The notes beneath the pieces were generated by a model. That model did no database searches, had not been told where the DNA came from, and saw only the letters and a list, made by a program, of their open reading frames with translations. DNA of 43,314 nt from JAWXCM01 sp034408745 (GTDB taxonomy: Bacteria > Acidobacteriota > Terriglobia > Bryobacterales > Bryobacteraceae), in contig JAWXCM010000181.1 of NCBI GenBank assembly GCA_034408745.1, positions 1 through 43,314 of the forward strand, given 5' to 3'. Every line of letters starts with the position of its first letter. The first letter of the stretch is position 1. The translations under genes and the position numbers were made by a program. Shown piece after piece: positions 24,642-33,066 of this stretch.

Positions 24642-27600
24642 ATGAAACAGGATTACGTCGAACTCCACGCCAAATCGGCCTTCAGCTTTCTGCGAGGCGC
24701 CAGCCAGCCGGAGCAGCTTGTTGAAATCGCGGCGAATCTGGACCAGAGCGGCATTGCGGTTCTGGACCGCGACGGCTTCTACGGGTCTGTGCGTCAGCAC
24801 CTTGCGGCGAAGAAGCTGGGGCTGAAGGCGCATGTGGGGGCGGAAATCACGTGCACCGATGGCGCTGTTTATCCGCTGCTGTGTGAATCGAGGAGCGGGT
24901 ACCAGAATCTGTCGCGGCTGATCACGCGGATTAAACTGCGGACCACCAAGGAGGAAGCGACGGAGGGCAAGGCTGCAGCCACACCGGAGGAACTGGCCGA
25001 ATACTCTGAGGGGCTGGTGTGTCTGGCGGGTGCGGAGGGCGGTCCCACGATGGAATCGGCGGTGTTGATCTATGGTGCGAAACACACGTACGCCGAGTTG
25101 AACCGGCATCTTCGACGCGATCAGGAGGCCAGGAATCAGCACAATGTGGAGCTGGCCCGGCGGCTCCAGGTTCCGCTGCTGGCCACCAACGCGCCGACGG
25201 CGGCGCTGCCCGAACAGCGGCAGATCCTCGACGTATTCACCTGCATTCGCAACCACACCAGCATTGCGGAAGCTGGCCGTCTGCTGTCGATGAACTCAGA
25301 GCGACACCTGAAATCGTCCGCGATAATGGCGAAACGATTCTCCGATTATCCGGAATCGATTATAAATACTTTGGAATTATCGGCACGGCTGGATTATTCC
25401 ATGGACGGGCTCGGCTACGAATTTCCGGCGTATCCTGTGCCGGATGGCGAGACGATGAACTCCTTTCTGCGTAAGCGCACGTGGGAGGGTGTCGCGAGCC
25501 GGTATCGGACTGTGACCGAACGCGTGCGGCAGCAGGTGGAGAAGGAGCTGGAGCTGATTGGCCGGCTCCGTCTGGACGGTTATTTCCTGATTGTCTGGGA
25601 TATTGTGCGGTTCTGCCAGGCCAACGACATTCTGGCGCAGGGCCGGGGGTCGGCTGCAAACAGCGCGGTGTGCTACTCGCTGGGGATCACGGCGGTGGAC
25701 CCGGTGGGCATGGAGTTGCTGTTTGAGCGATTCCTGTCGGAAGAGCGCGGCGAGTGGCCCGACATCGACATCGACCTGCCCAGCGGCGCCAGGCGGGAAC
25801 GCGTGATCCAGCATGTTTATCAGCTGTACGGCAAGCTGGGCGCGGCGATGACGGCGAATGTGATTTGTTACCGGGGGCGGTCGGCTGCCCGCGAGATTGG
25901 GAAGGTGCTGGGGTTTGACGAAGAGAGCACGGCGCGGCTTTCTTCCATGGTTCACAGCTGGGAGTGGAAGGATCCTGCGGACACACCGGAGGGCAATTTT
26001 GCCCAGGCCGGCTTCGATTTGTCGGACCCGCGGGTGCGCAAGTTCTTTGAATTATACCTGGCGGTACAGGATCTGCCGCGGCATCTGGGACAGCACTCGG
26101 GGGGCATGGTGATCTGCCAGGGGCGGCTGGATTCAGTGGTGCCGCTGGAGCCCGCGAGTATGCCCGACCGGGTGGTTGTGCAGTGGGACAAAGACGACTG
26201 CGCCGACATGGGCATTCTCAAGATCGATCTGCTGGGGCTCGGGATGATGGCGGTGATCGAAGACACGTTGAAGCTGATCCCTCGGCATTATGGCCATGAG
26301 GTGGACCTGGCGCAAATTCCGGCGGGCGACAAGAAGGTTTATCACGCGCTGCAAACCGCCGACACCATTGGCTGGTTTCAGGTGGAGAGCCGCGCTCAGC
26401 AGGCGATGCTGCCTCGTGTTAAACCCGAGCATTTCTACGACATTGTGGTGCAGGTGGGCATTATCCGGCCTGGCCCGATTGTTGGCAAGATGGTGAATCC
26501 GTACATTCAGCGGCGGCTGGGGCTGCAGAAGCCGGACTACATGCACCCGTCGCTGGAGCCTGTGCTGAAGCGGACGCTGGGGGTGCCTCTGTTCCAGGAG
26601 CAACTGCTGCGTATCGCCATGATCGCGGCGGGATTCAGCGGAGGCGCGGCGGAAGAACTGCGGCGTGCGTTTGGGTCGAAGCGCTCAGAGAAGCGGATGC
26701 GTGAGGTGGAACTGAAGCTGCGGGCGGGGATGGAGCGCAATGGGATAACGGGCTCGGCGCAGGACGCGATCTGCCACTCGATTACGTCGTTTGCGCTGTA
26801 CGGATTTCCCGAGTCGCACGCTGCCAGTTTCGCGCTGCTCGCCTATGCCAGCGGGTATCTGAAGTGCCATTATCTGGCGGCGTTCACGGCGGCGATGCTC
26901 AACAATCAGCCGATGGGTTTTTACCATCCCGCGTCGCTGGTAAAGGACGCGCAGCGGCACGGGCTTCGGGTGCTGCCGGTGGACATCCAGATTTCGAACT
27001 GGCTGTGCACGGTGGACGCGAAGATGAATCTGCGACTCGGCTTCCGATATGTGCGCGGGCTGCGTGAGGAGGCGGGGCAGGGAATCGAGAATGCGCGGGT
27101 GGAGGGCGGTCCGTTCGTCAATATTGAAGACCTGATCCGGCGCGTCCCGGCACTGCGCAAGGACGAACTGCGCATGCTGGCGAGGGTGGGAGGTCTGAAT
27201 ACGATCGGCACGCAGAAACGTCGCGACGCGTTGTGGAATGTGGAACGGGCGCGGCGGTCGCCTGGTCCGTTGTTTGCGGGACTGCCCGATGCGGAGCTGC
27301 CCTCGCCGCTGTCGCAGATGGATGTAAGAGAGCGGCTGCACGCCGACTTTTTCGGCACGGGGCTGACGGTGGGGCGACACCCGATGTCGTATTACCGGCC
27401 GGAGATGAATGAGCGCGGTGTGGTGCCCGCGTCGGCGCTGCCGCACATGCGTGACGGGTCGGTAGTGCGGGTGGCGGGGGCCATCATTGTGCGGCAGCGG
27501 CCTGGCACGGCGCATGGCTTCCTGTTTCTTAGTCTGGAAGACGAAACGGGGATTTCGAACATTATTGTGCAGCCCGATATGTATGAGCGGGAGCGCGCGA

Positions 27601-27734
27601 ATCTCACGCAATACCCGTTTGTGATTATCCATGGAGTGTTGCAAAACCTGCAGGGTTCGCTGTCCGTAAAGGCAGGGCGGGTGGAGCCATTCGACGTGAA
27701 TGCCATTCCGGTGCCGTCGCACGATTTTCATTAA
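24642..27734 (+). CDS. dnaE2: Error-prone DNA polymerase III alpha-type (DnaE2)
   Basis: A 1030-residue C-family polymerase of the DnaE2 (ImuC) type, used for mutagenic translesion synthesis. Order: PHP domain at the N-terminus (YVELHAKSAFSFLRGAS, with metal-site His replaced as usual in DnaE2), palm with catalytic D374 and D376 in WPDIDIDL and the QGRGSAANSAVCY motif, thumb and fingers, helix-hairpin-helix and a C-terminal OB domain (VRVAGAIIVRQRPGTAHG, FLSLEDETG). The ATG at 24642 begins the family sequence MKQDYVELH; an upstream TTG frame overlaps the candidate operator. imuA and imuB, the usual partners, are not adjacent. Confidence 0.93.
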   Translation: MKQDYVELHAKSAFSFLRGASQPEQLVEIAANLDQSGIAVLDRDGFYGSVRQHLAAKKLGLKAHVGAEITCTDGAVYPLLCESRSGYQNLSRLITRIKLRTTKEEATEGKAAATPEELAEYSEGLVCLAGAEGGPTMESAVLIYGAKHTYAELNRHLRRDQEARNQHNVELARRLQVPLLATNAPTAALPEQRQILDVFTCIRNHTSIAEAGRLLSMNSERHLKSSAIMAKRFSDYPESIINTLELSARLDYSMDGLGYEFPAYPVPDGETMNSFLRKRTWEGVASRYRTVTERVRQQVEKELELIGRLRLDGYFLIVWDIVRFCQANDILAQGRGSAANSAVCYSLGITAVDPVGMELLFERFLSEERGEWPDIDIDLPSGARRERVIQHVYQLYGKLGAAMTANVICYRGRSAAREIGKVLGFDEESTARLSSMVHSWEWKDPADTPEGNFAQAGFDLSDPRVRKFFELYLAVQDLPRHLGQHSGGMVICQGRLDSVVPLEPASMPDRVVVQWDKDDCADMGILKIDLLGLGMMAVIEDTLKLIPRHYGHEVDLAQIPAGDKKVYHALQTADTIGWFQVESRAQQAMLPRVKPEHFYDIVVQVGIIRPGPIVGKMVNPYIQRRLGLQKPDYMHPSLEPVLKRTLGVPLFQEQLLRIAMIAAGFSGGAAEELRRAFGSKRSEKRMREVELKLRAGMERNGITGSAQDAICHSITSFALYGFPESHAASFALLAYASGYLKCHYLAAFTAAMLNNQPMGFYHPASLVKDAQRHGLRVLPVDIQISNWLCTVDAKMNLRLGFRYVRGLREEAGQGIENARVEGGPFVNIEDLIRRVPALRKDELRMLARVGGLNTIGTQKRRDALWNVERARRSPGPLFAGLPDAELPSPLSQMDVRERLHADFFGTGLTVGRHPMSYYRPEMNERGVVPASALPHMRDGSVVRVAGAIIVRQRPGTAHGFLFLSLEDETGISNIIVQPDMYERERANLTQYPFVIIHGVLQNLQGSLSVKAGRVEPFDVNAIPVPSHDFH

Positions 27735-27758
27735 CCGCGCAGCGGGTATGATAGTTCC

Positions 27759-29639
27759 GTGCCCGCTAAATACTACCTGTTGTCAGGCGTCCTGCTGATG
27801 TGCGCCGCCTGCAGCAAAGGTCCCGTGCAAAACTCGAGCCAGAAGAAGTTTAACGATACGAAGGACTATCATTCGTACTCGAATCCCGACCAGATCAGGG
27901 TGAAGCATATCGCGCTGGATCTGGACGTGCTGTTTGCGGAGAAGAAGCTGAAGGGGAGTGCCACGCTTTCGGTGGAACGCGTTGGATCGAAGGAACCCAC
28001 GCCGCTGATTCTGGATACGCGCGACCTGTCCATTAGCGCCGCCCAGGTCTCGACGGACGGCTCGAAGTATACCTCCACGCCATTCAAGCTCGGCCCAAAA
28101 GATCCGATACTGGGCGCGCCGCTGAGCATTGAAGTGCCGCGAAACGTGAGCCATGTACAGATCACGTATGAGACTTCACCCAACGCGACGGCGCTGCAGT
28201 GGCTGACTCCGGCGCAGACCGCGGGCAAGAAGCATCCGTTCCTGTACACGCAGTCGCAGGCGATCCACGCGCGCAGCTGGATCCCCATCCAGGATTCGCC
28301 TGGCGTTCGTGTGATGTACTCGGCCACGGTGAATACGCCGAAGGATCTGCTGGCGGTGATGAGCGCGAAGAATGACCGCACGCCGCGCCTGACGGGGCAC
28401 TACACGTTTAACATGCCGCAGCCGATCCCGCCCTATCTGATCGCGCTGGCTGTCGGCAACCTGGAATACCACTCCATCAGCATGCGGGCCGGCGTGTATG
28501 CCGAGCCGTCGGTACTGCCGAAAGCCGCAAAAGAATTCGAAGACATGGACAAGATGATTCGTGCGGCTGAGAATCTCTATGGCCTGTATCAGTGGGAGCA
28601 GTACGACGTCCTGATTCTGCCTCCCAGTTTCCCTTACGGTGGCATGGAAAATCCGCGGCTCACGTTCCTGACGCCGACGCTGCTGGCGGGGGACAAGAGC
28701 CTGGTTGGGGTCGTGTCGCATGAACTGGCGCATTCCTGGTCGGGCAACCTGGTGACCAACGCGACGTGGCGGGATTTCTGGCTGAACGAAGGCTTCACCA
28801 CTTACCTGGAGCGGCGCATTCAGGAGGAAGTGTACGGCGCGGAGCGGTCGGAAATGGAAGCGCTGATCGAAAAGCGGCAGCTGGTAGAGGAAATGAAGAC
28901 CCTGCCGGAACGCGACCAGGTTTTGTATATCGACCTCAAGGGCCGCGATCCGGATGAGGGCTCCACGCAGGTACCTTACGTGAAGGGGATGCTGCTGCTG
29001 CGGCGGCTGGAAGAATTGTACGGACGCGAGCGATTCGACGGTTTCCTGCGCGGGTATTTCGGTGAGTTTTCGTTTAAGAGCGTAACCACCGGAGAATTTG
29101 CGGATTATTTGAACGAGCATTTGCTGCAAATCGACACGGCGGTTACCGAAAAGCTTGGGCTGGATGAATGGCTGACGAAGCCGGGTCTGCCTGCCGGCAC
29201 GCCGGAGCCGAAATCCACGGCACTCGATGACGTGGCTGAGCATGCGAAGGGCTGGACATCGGGGAAGAAAACGCTGGCATCCATTGCGACGGGGAAGTGG
29301 TCGGCGGCGGAGTGGCAGCATTTCCTGCTGTCGATGCCGCAGACGATGGACAAGAAGCAGATGGCGGAACTGGACAAGGCGTACAACTTCACGAAGAGCG
29401 GCAATGCCGAGATCCTGTTTCAGTGGCTTCTGATGTCGATTCGGTCGAAGTACGAGCCGGCTTATCCTGCCCTCGATCATTTTTTGGTGGAAGTGGGGCG
29501 CCGCAAGTTTATTCGGCCTTTGTATCAGGAACTGGCGAAAACGCCTGAGGGGATGGCGCGAGCCAAGGCGATTTATGCCATGGCTCGCCCGGGATATCAC
29601 CCGATTTCGGCGCAGACTATTGACGCTATTGTGAAGTGA
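27759..29639 (+). CDS. M1 family zinc aminopeptidase, lipoprotein
   Basis: A 626-residue aminopeptidase related to leukotriene-A4-hydrolase-type M1 enzymes. It starts with GTG at 27759 and a lipoprotein signal (YLLSGVLLMCAAC), so it is anchored in the cell envelope. The exopeptidase motif G294-GMEN (usual form GAMEN) and the zinc site H321-E-L-A-H325 with E344 (18 residues after the second His, in WLNEGF) are intact. The C-terminal helical domain follows. It removes N-terminal amino acids from peptides. It starts 24 nt after dnaE2 on the same strand and ends convergent with the RluB gene. Confidence 0.93.
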   Translation: MPAKYYLLSGVLLMCAACSKGPVQNSSQKKFNDTKDYHSYSNPDQIRVKHIALDLDVLFAEKKLKGSATLSVERVGSKEPTPLILDTRDLSISAAQVSTDGSKYTSTPFKLGPKDPILGAPLSIEVPRNVSHVQITYETSPNATALQWLTPAQTAGKKHPFLYTQSQAIHARSWIPIQDSPGVRVMYSATVNTPKDLLAVMSAKNDRTPRLTGHYTFNMPQPIPPYLIALAVGNLEYHSISMRAGVYAEPSVLPKAAKEFEDMDKMIRAAENLYGLYQWEQYDVLILPPSFPYGGMENPRLTFLTPTLLAGDKSLVGVVSHELAHSWSGNLVTNATWRDFWLNEGFTTYLERRIQEEVYGAERSEMEALIEKRQLVEEMKTLPERDQVLYIDLKGRDPDEGSTQVPYVKGMLLLRRLEELYGRERFDGFLRGYFGEFSFKSVTTGEFADYLNEHLLQIDTAVTEKLGLDEWLTKPGLPAGTPEPKSTALDDVAEHAKGWTSGKKTLASIATGKWSAAEWQHFLLSMPQTMDKKQMAELDKAYNFTKSGNAEILFQWLLMSIRSKYEPAYPALDHFLVEVGRRKFIRPLYQELAKTPEGMARAKAIYAMARPGYHPISAQTIDAIVK

Positions 29640-29702
29640 GAGATGCGTCCGATGTCGAGGTACGGCTTGTGTTGCGGGTCTGGTGGTGCAAGCACAAGAG
29701 AC

Positions 29703-29744
29703 CCGCCGCAGGCCTGGGGGCCTGGCCTGGGGGCCTGCCCCCCT
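29703..29744. repeat. REP-like hairpin element, copy 2 (possible bidirectional terminator)
   Basis: Same conserved ends as the element at 914-957: CCGCCGCAG (29703-29711) and CTGCCCCCCT (29735-29744). The core differs: GCCTGGGGGCCTG is present twice in tandem (29712-29724 and 29725-29737), giving alternative or nested hairpins with TGGG-type loops. It lies between the convergent M1 peptidase (stop 29639) and the pseudouridine synthase, ending one base before the latter's stop codon (29746), where it could end transcription from both sides. Confidence 0.6.
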
Positions 29745-29745
29745 G

Positions 29746-30477
29746 TTAAGTCTTAAGGCGGCCGAGCGCCTGAAGCTCTCGTGGCGTCAGATGACGCCAG
29801 GTGCCGATGGCGAGATCTCCGATCTGGACCGGCCCGACGGCGGTGCGGACCAGTTTGCGGACTCGCCTTCCCACGGCCTCGATCATGCGCCTTACCTGAC
29901 GGTTGCGCCCCTCCGTGATGGTCACGTCGAGGAAGGTGGAGCTGGCGTTATCGCGAACGCGCGTGACGCGGGCCGGCGCGGTTGGCCCGTCGCTCAACTC
30001 GACACCGTCGCGGAGGCGCTGGAGGTCGGCGTCGGTGAGATGCGAGTTGGTTTTCACGAGGTACGTCTTAGGGACCTTGTTTTCGGGGCTCATCACCTGA
30101 TCGGCGAACTGGTTGTCATTGGTGAGGATGAGCAGTCCGCTGGTATCAAGGTCGAGCCGGCCGACTGGCGACACCCACGTTTCGACATCGCGAATCAGGT
30201 CGTAGACGGTTGGTCTGCCGTCGGGGTCGTGGGCGGTGGTGATGTAGCCGGTGGGTTTGTAGAGGAGAAGGTAGACTGGCTCGGCTGCACGAAGCGGCTT
30301 GCCGTCGAATTCGATGCGATCGCGGTCGAGGTCGACCCAGTGGTCCGGGGTCTGGATTATTTTGCCGTTAACGGCGACTCGGCCGGCGCCGATCCAGCTT
30401 CGAGCCTCGGTGCGCGAACCGAGCCCCGCTTTGGACAGGGCCCGTTCCAGCGTTTTCAGAGGCCGCTTTACCGCCAC
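29746..30477 (-). CDS. rluB: rRNA/RsuA-RluB family pseudouridine synthase
   Basis: A 243-residue RsuA/RluB/RluE/RluF-type enzyme that converts a specific rRNA uridine to pseudouridine. An N-terminal S4 RNA-binding domain (about 7-55, LERALSKAGLGSRTEAR) precedes the catalytic domain with D109 in GRLDLDTSGLLILTND, plus LLLYKPTGYITT and EGRNRQVRRMIEAVG. Length fits RluB, though RsuA-type specificity cannot be ruled out. It follows the DUF1015 gene with a 4-nt gap on the minus strand. Confidence 0.88.
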   Translation of the reverse strand: MAVKRPLKTLERALSKAGLGSRTEARSWIGAGRVAVNGKIIQTPDHWVDLDRDRIEFDGKPLRAAEPVYLLLYKPTGYITTAHDPDGRPTVYDLIRDVETWVSPVGRLDLDTSGLLILTNDNQFADQVMSPENKVPKTYLVKTNSHLTDADLQRLRDGVELSDGPTAPARVTRVRDNASSTFLDVTITEGRNRQVRRMIEAVGRRVRKLVRTAVGPVQIGDLAIGTWRHLTPRELQALGRLKT

Positions 30478-30481
30478 GCGA

Positions 30482-31732
30482 CTACTTCTCTAAGCGATAA
30501 ATCGCGAGACCGCTGAGCAATTTCGGATAAAAGTCGGTCGATTTCTGCGGCATACAGCGGCCATTAAATGCGCAGGAGGAGACCTGCTCGACAGTGGTAG
30601 CTTCCAGCAGGAACGCATACTGCGCCTTGCCGTCGGCGACCAGGTCGGCCGCCACGTCAATTCCGCGCACATACTTCAGGAACTTCTGCTCGCGCACAGC
30701 CTCTGCGTCGATGCCGAGAGCGCCCTCCAGCAGTTCCGAGTGCAGGATCTCCACGTCGAGACCGCCTTCTTCGCGGTCGCGCTCGAGCAGCCAGGCCACC
30801 TCGGTTCCCGCGTGCACCACACCGATCCGAATCTTGTCGAGGGCGGGCTGTTCGAACAACTGCGCCAGTGCGTCGACGGTGTCGAATTTGGACAGACTAA
30901 ACCGGGTTCCGGCCTTTTTGAAGAACGTCTCGGGTTCGAACGAGTCGAGGCCGTTGACCACGCGATGCGTTGCCAGGATTCGCAGACCAGGGGCGGACAT
31001 GTTGACGAAGGTCATCATGACCCACTTCGCGTCTTCCAGCTCAGGGTGTTCATTGCCGAAGTTGAGCGCGGTCTCGTACCGATGGTGGCCATCGGCGATC
31101 ATGAGCTTCTTGTCCGCCATCGACTCCCGAATCGCGGCCAGTTTGACTGGATCGTCGATGCGATGGAGCTCGTGCTTTGTACCGTACTCGTCCGTTACGA
31201 CGACGGCGGGCGCCTGATGGGCGGCTTCGTCGAGCAGGGAATCGACGCGGCACTCGGGATCGGAGTAGATCATGAAGATCTGACCGGCGTGGGCCCGGCT
31301 GACTTCGAGGAGCTGGCGCCGGTCCTTCTTCGGGCCGGAGAGCGTCTGTTCATGCCGGTGGACGACTCCGGCGCTGTATTCTTCCACCGCGCCGAGCCCG
31401 ATGAAGCCTTTGCGCGTCAGCCGCTCACCCGTCTCCGGATGCGTGAATTCCTGGAAATAGGCGTACAGCGACGGCTCGGATTCCTTCGCCACAACTCCGG
31501 CGCCGATCCATTCTTCCAGATGTTTTGCGGCGCGGGTATAGACGTTATCCGCGTCGTTGTCGGAATCGAGCCGCTCACCCAGAATCACCCGGACCAGGTT
31601 GTACGGGCTTTTGGCCAGGTACGTTTTCTGCATCTCGGGGCTGATTTTGTCGTATGGCTGCGTGGCCAGGTCATCGAGCCGGCCGGCGGACTCGGTGTAT
31701 CGGTAAGGTTGAAACGGTGAGATTTGTGCCAT
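30482..31732 (-). CDS. DUF1015 family protein
   Basis: A 416-residue cytoplasmic protein of the DUF1015 family, recognised by the N-terminal pattern ATQPYDKISPEMQ followed by SPYNLVRVILGE, the central MIADGHHRYETAL segment and a conserved C-terminal CMPQKSTDFYPKLLSGL. No signal peptide or membrane helix is present. The biochemical role is not established; the family is widespread in anaerobes, acidobacteria and others. It is separated by 4 nt from the downstream pseudouridine synthase and by 46 nt from lgt upstream. Confidence 0.88.
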   Translation of the reverse strand: MAQISPFQPYRYTESAGRLDDLATQPYDKISPEMQKTYLAKSPYNLVRVILGERLDSDNDADNVYTRAAKHLEEWIGAGVVAKESEPSLYAYFQEFTHPETGERLTRKGFIGLGAVEEYSAGVVHRHEQTLSGPKKDRRQLLEVSRAHAGQIFMIYSDPECRVDSLLDEAAHQAPAVVVTDEYGTKHELHRIDDPVKLAAIRESMADKKLMIADGHHRYETALNFGNEHPELEDAKWVMMTFVNMSAPGLRILATHRVVNGLDSFEPETFFKKAGTRFSLSKFDTVDALAQLFEQPALDKIRIGVVHAGTEVAWLLERDREEGGLDVEILHSELLEGALGIDAEAVREQKFLKYVRGIDVAADLVADGKAQYAFLLEATTVEQVSSCAFNGRCMPQKSTDFYPKLLSGLAIYRLEK

Positions 31733-31778
31733 CGGATGGGAGAAAAGTCCTTTCAGGATAACAGACGGGCCTGATTCG

Positions 31779-32576
31779 TCAGACCGCGGTGGCTGGTGGA
31801 GACGGGACCTTCACGGCTCCTGGGCGCAGGATCAGCCAAAGCCCGGCCATCAGTGTGCCGAGCGAGATCCACTGCGTCAGCGACAGCCCCATGATGAGCG
31901 ACTGTTCGTGATTGCGCACAAACTCGACCAGAAATCGCACGGTGGAATAGAGCACCATGTAGGTGCCGAGCACCGAACCTTCGCGGTGCGGTTTGTGGAT
32001 CAGCAGCCAAAGAACGCCGAAAATTGCGAGTTCGGCAAACGACTCGTACAACTGCGTGGGATGCAGGGGCACGCCGAGCGGTACGCCGGTGAGTTCTGTC
32101 GCCTGCGGGTTGCGAAACGTGACCGCCCATGGCAGATCGCATTTGTCTCCCCAGCAGCATCCGGCGGCGAAGCAGCCTAGCCGCCCGATTCCGTGTCCGA
32201 TGGCGAGTCCTGGGGCAAATACGTCAGACGTCCGCAGCCCGGGGAGTCCGTTCGAGCGCATGAACCAGATGGCGACGAGCACCGCCACAATCAGCCCTCC
32301 CTGAAACACGCCCGCGGCCATTAGAGTGTCGATGGAAAAGAGCCGGTATTCGCCTGACAGATACTTGCGCCAGTCGAACAGGAACATGAACAGTTTGGCG
32401 CCGAGCATGCCGCCGGCCGCGCAGTACAACGCGAGGTCGGTGACCTTCTGCGCATCCAGGCCGTCACGCCGGGCGAGGCGGGTGGTGACCCAGATGGCGA
32501 CCAGAAACGCCGTCGCGACCAGGACGCCGTAGGTGGGCAGAAAGAAAGTCCCGGTATCAATGAGTTTTGGCAGCAT
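31779..32576 (-). CDS. lgt: Prolipoprotein diacylglyceryl transferase (Lgt)
   Basis: A 265-residue membrane enzyme with about seven helices that attaches diacylglycerol to the lipobox Cys of prelipoproteins. The family signature HGIGRLGCFAAGCCWGDKCD is present, together with HPTQLYESFAEL and VRFLVEFVRNHE. It overlaps lspA by 20 nt, so the two consecutive steps of lipoprotein maturation are coupled. Both would act on lipoproteins encoded nearby (M1 peptidase, DUF192). Confidence 0.94.
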   Translation of the reverse strand: MLPKLIDTGTFFLPTYGVLVATAFLVAIWVTTRLARRDGLDAQKVTDLALYCAAGGMLGAKLFMFLFDWRKYLSGEYRLFSIDTLMAAGVFQGGLIVAVLVAIWFMRSNGLPGLRTSDVFAPGLAIGHGIGRLGCFAAGCCWGDKCDLPWAVTFRNPQATELTGVPLGVPLHPTQLYESFAELAIFGVLWLLIHKPHREGSVLGTYMVLYSTVRFLVEFVRNHEQSLIMGLSLTQWISLGTLMAGLWLILRPGAVKVPSPPATAV

Positions 32577-33066
32577 TCGACTCCTGTTTGCGGGACAGCC
32601 ACATATCCAGAATTAGCAGAGCGGCGCCGACGCTGATGGCGCTGTCGGCTACGTTGAAGGCGGCGAATCGCCAGTCACCCCGGTAGAACTCGAGGAAGTC
32701 GGTCACCTGGCCGAACAGCACACGGTCATAGATGTTGCCCAGCGCTCCGCCGAATACCAGAGACAGGCCCGCGATGGTCGGGACGGACGCGCTAAAGCCC
32801 GCCCTGCCGGGCCGCAGCAACGCCCAGGCGATGAAGGCGAGCACTGCCAGGGACACCCCGATCAGCAGGACGGCTCGCAGGGGATGGTTGCTGTCGGCGA
32901 ACATGCCGAACGCGGCTCCCGGATTCTTCGTATGCACAATATCGAAGAATCCGGGAATTACCTGAAAACTCGAGTACAATTCCACGTTCGACTCGATCCA
33001 GACCTTGGTAATTCGGTCGAGCGCGAACACGGCCGTGGCGATCAGGAGCGGGATTCCGCGCGACAT
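32557..33066 (-). CDS. lspA: Lipoprotein signal peptidase (LspA)
   Basis: A 169-residue signal peptidase II with four helices and the catalytic aspartates D114 (GNIYDRV) and D141 (FNVADSAI). KNPGAAFGMF is the conserved substrate-loop segment. Start ATG at 33066-33064 overlaps the ileS stop as TGATG, which suggests translational re-initiation; an in-frame start 45 nt upstream lies within ileS and is less likely. The gene overlaps lgt by 20 nt. Confidence 0.94.
   Translation of the reverse strand: MSRGIPLLIATAVFALDRITKVWIESNVELYSSFQVIPGFFDIVHTKNPGAAFGMFADSNHPLRAVLLIGVSLAVLAFIAWALLRPGRAGFSASVPTIAGLSLVFGGALGNIYDRVLFGQVTDFLEFYRGDWRFAAFNVADSAISVGAALLILDMWLSRKQESNAAKTH

Noticed and set aside
28176..29600. 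474-codon minus-strand frame
   Set aside because: Antisense to the clear M1 aminopeptidase; Arg/His/Gln-rich and unlike any family, a product of high GC content.
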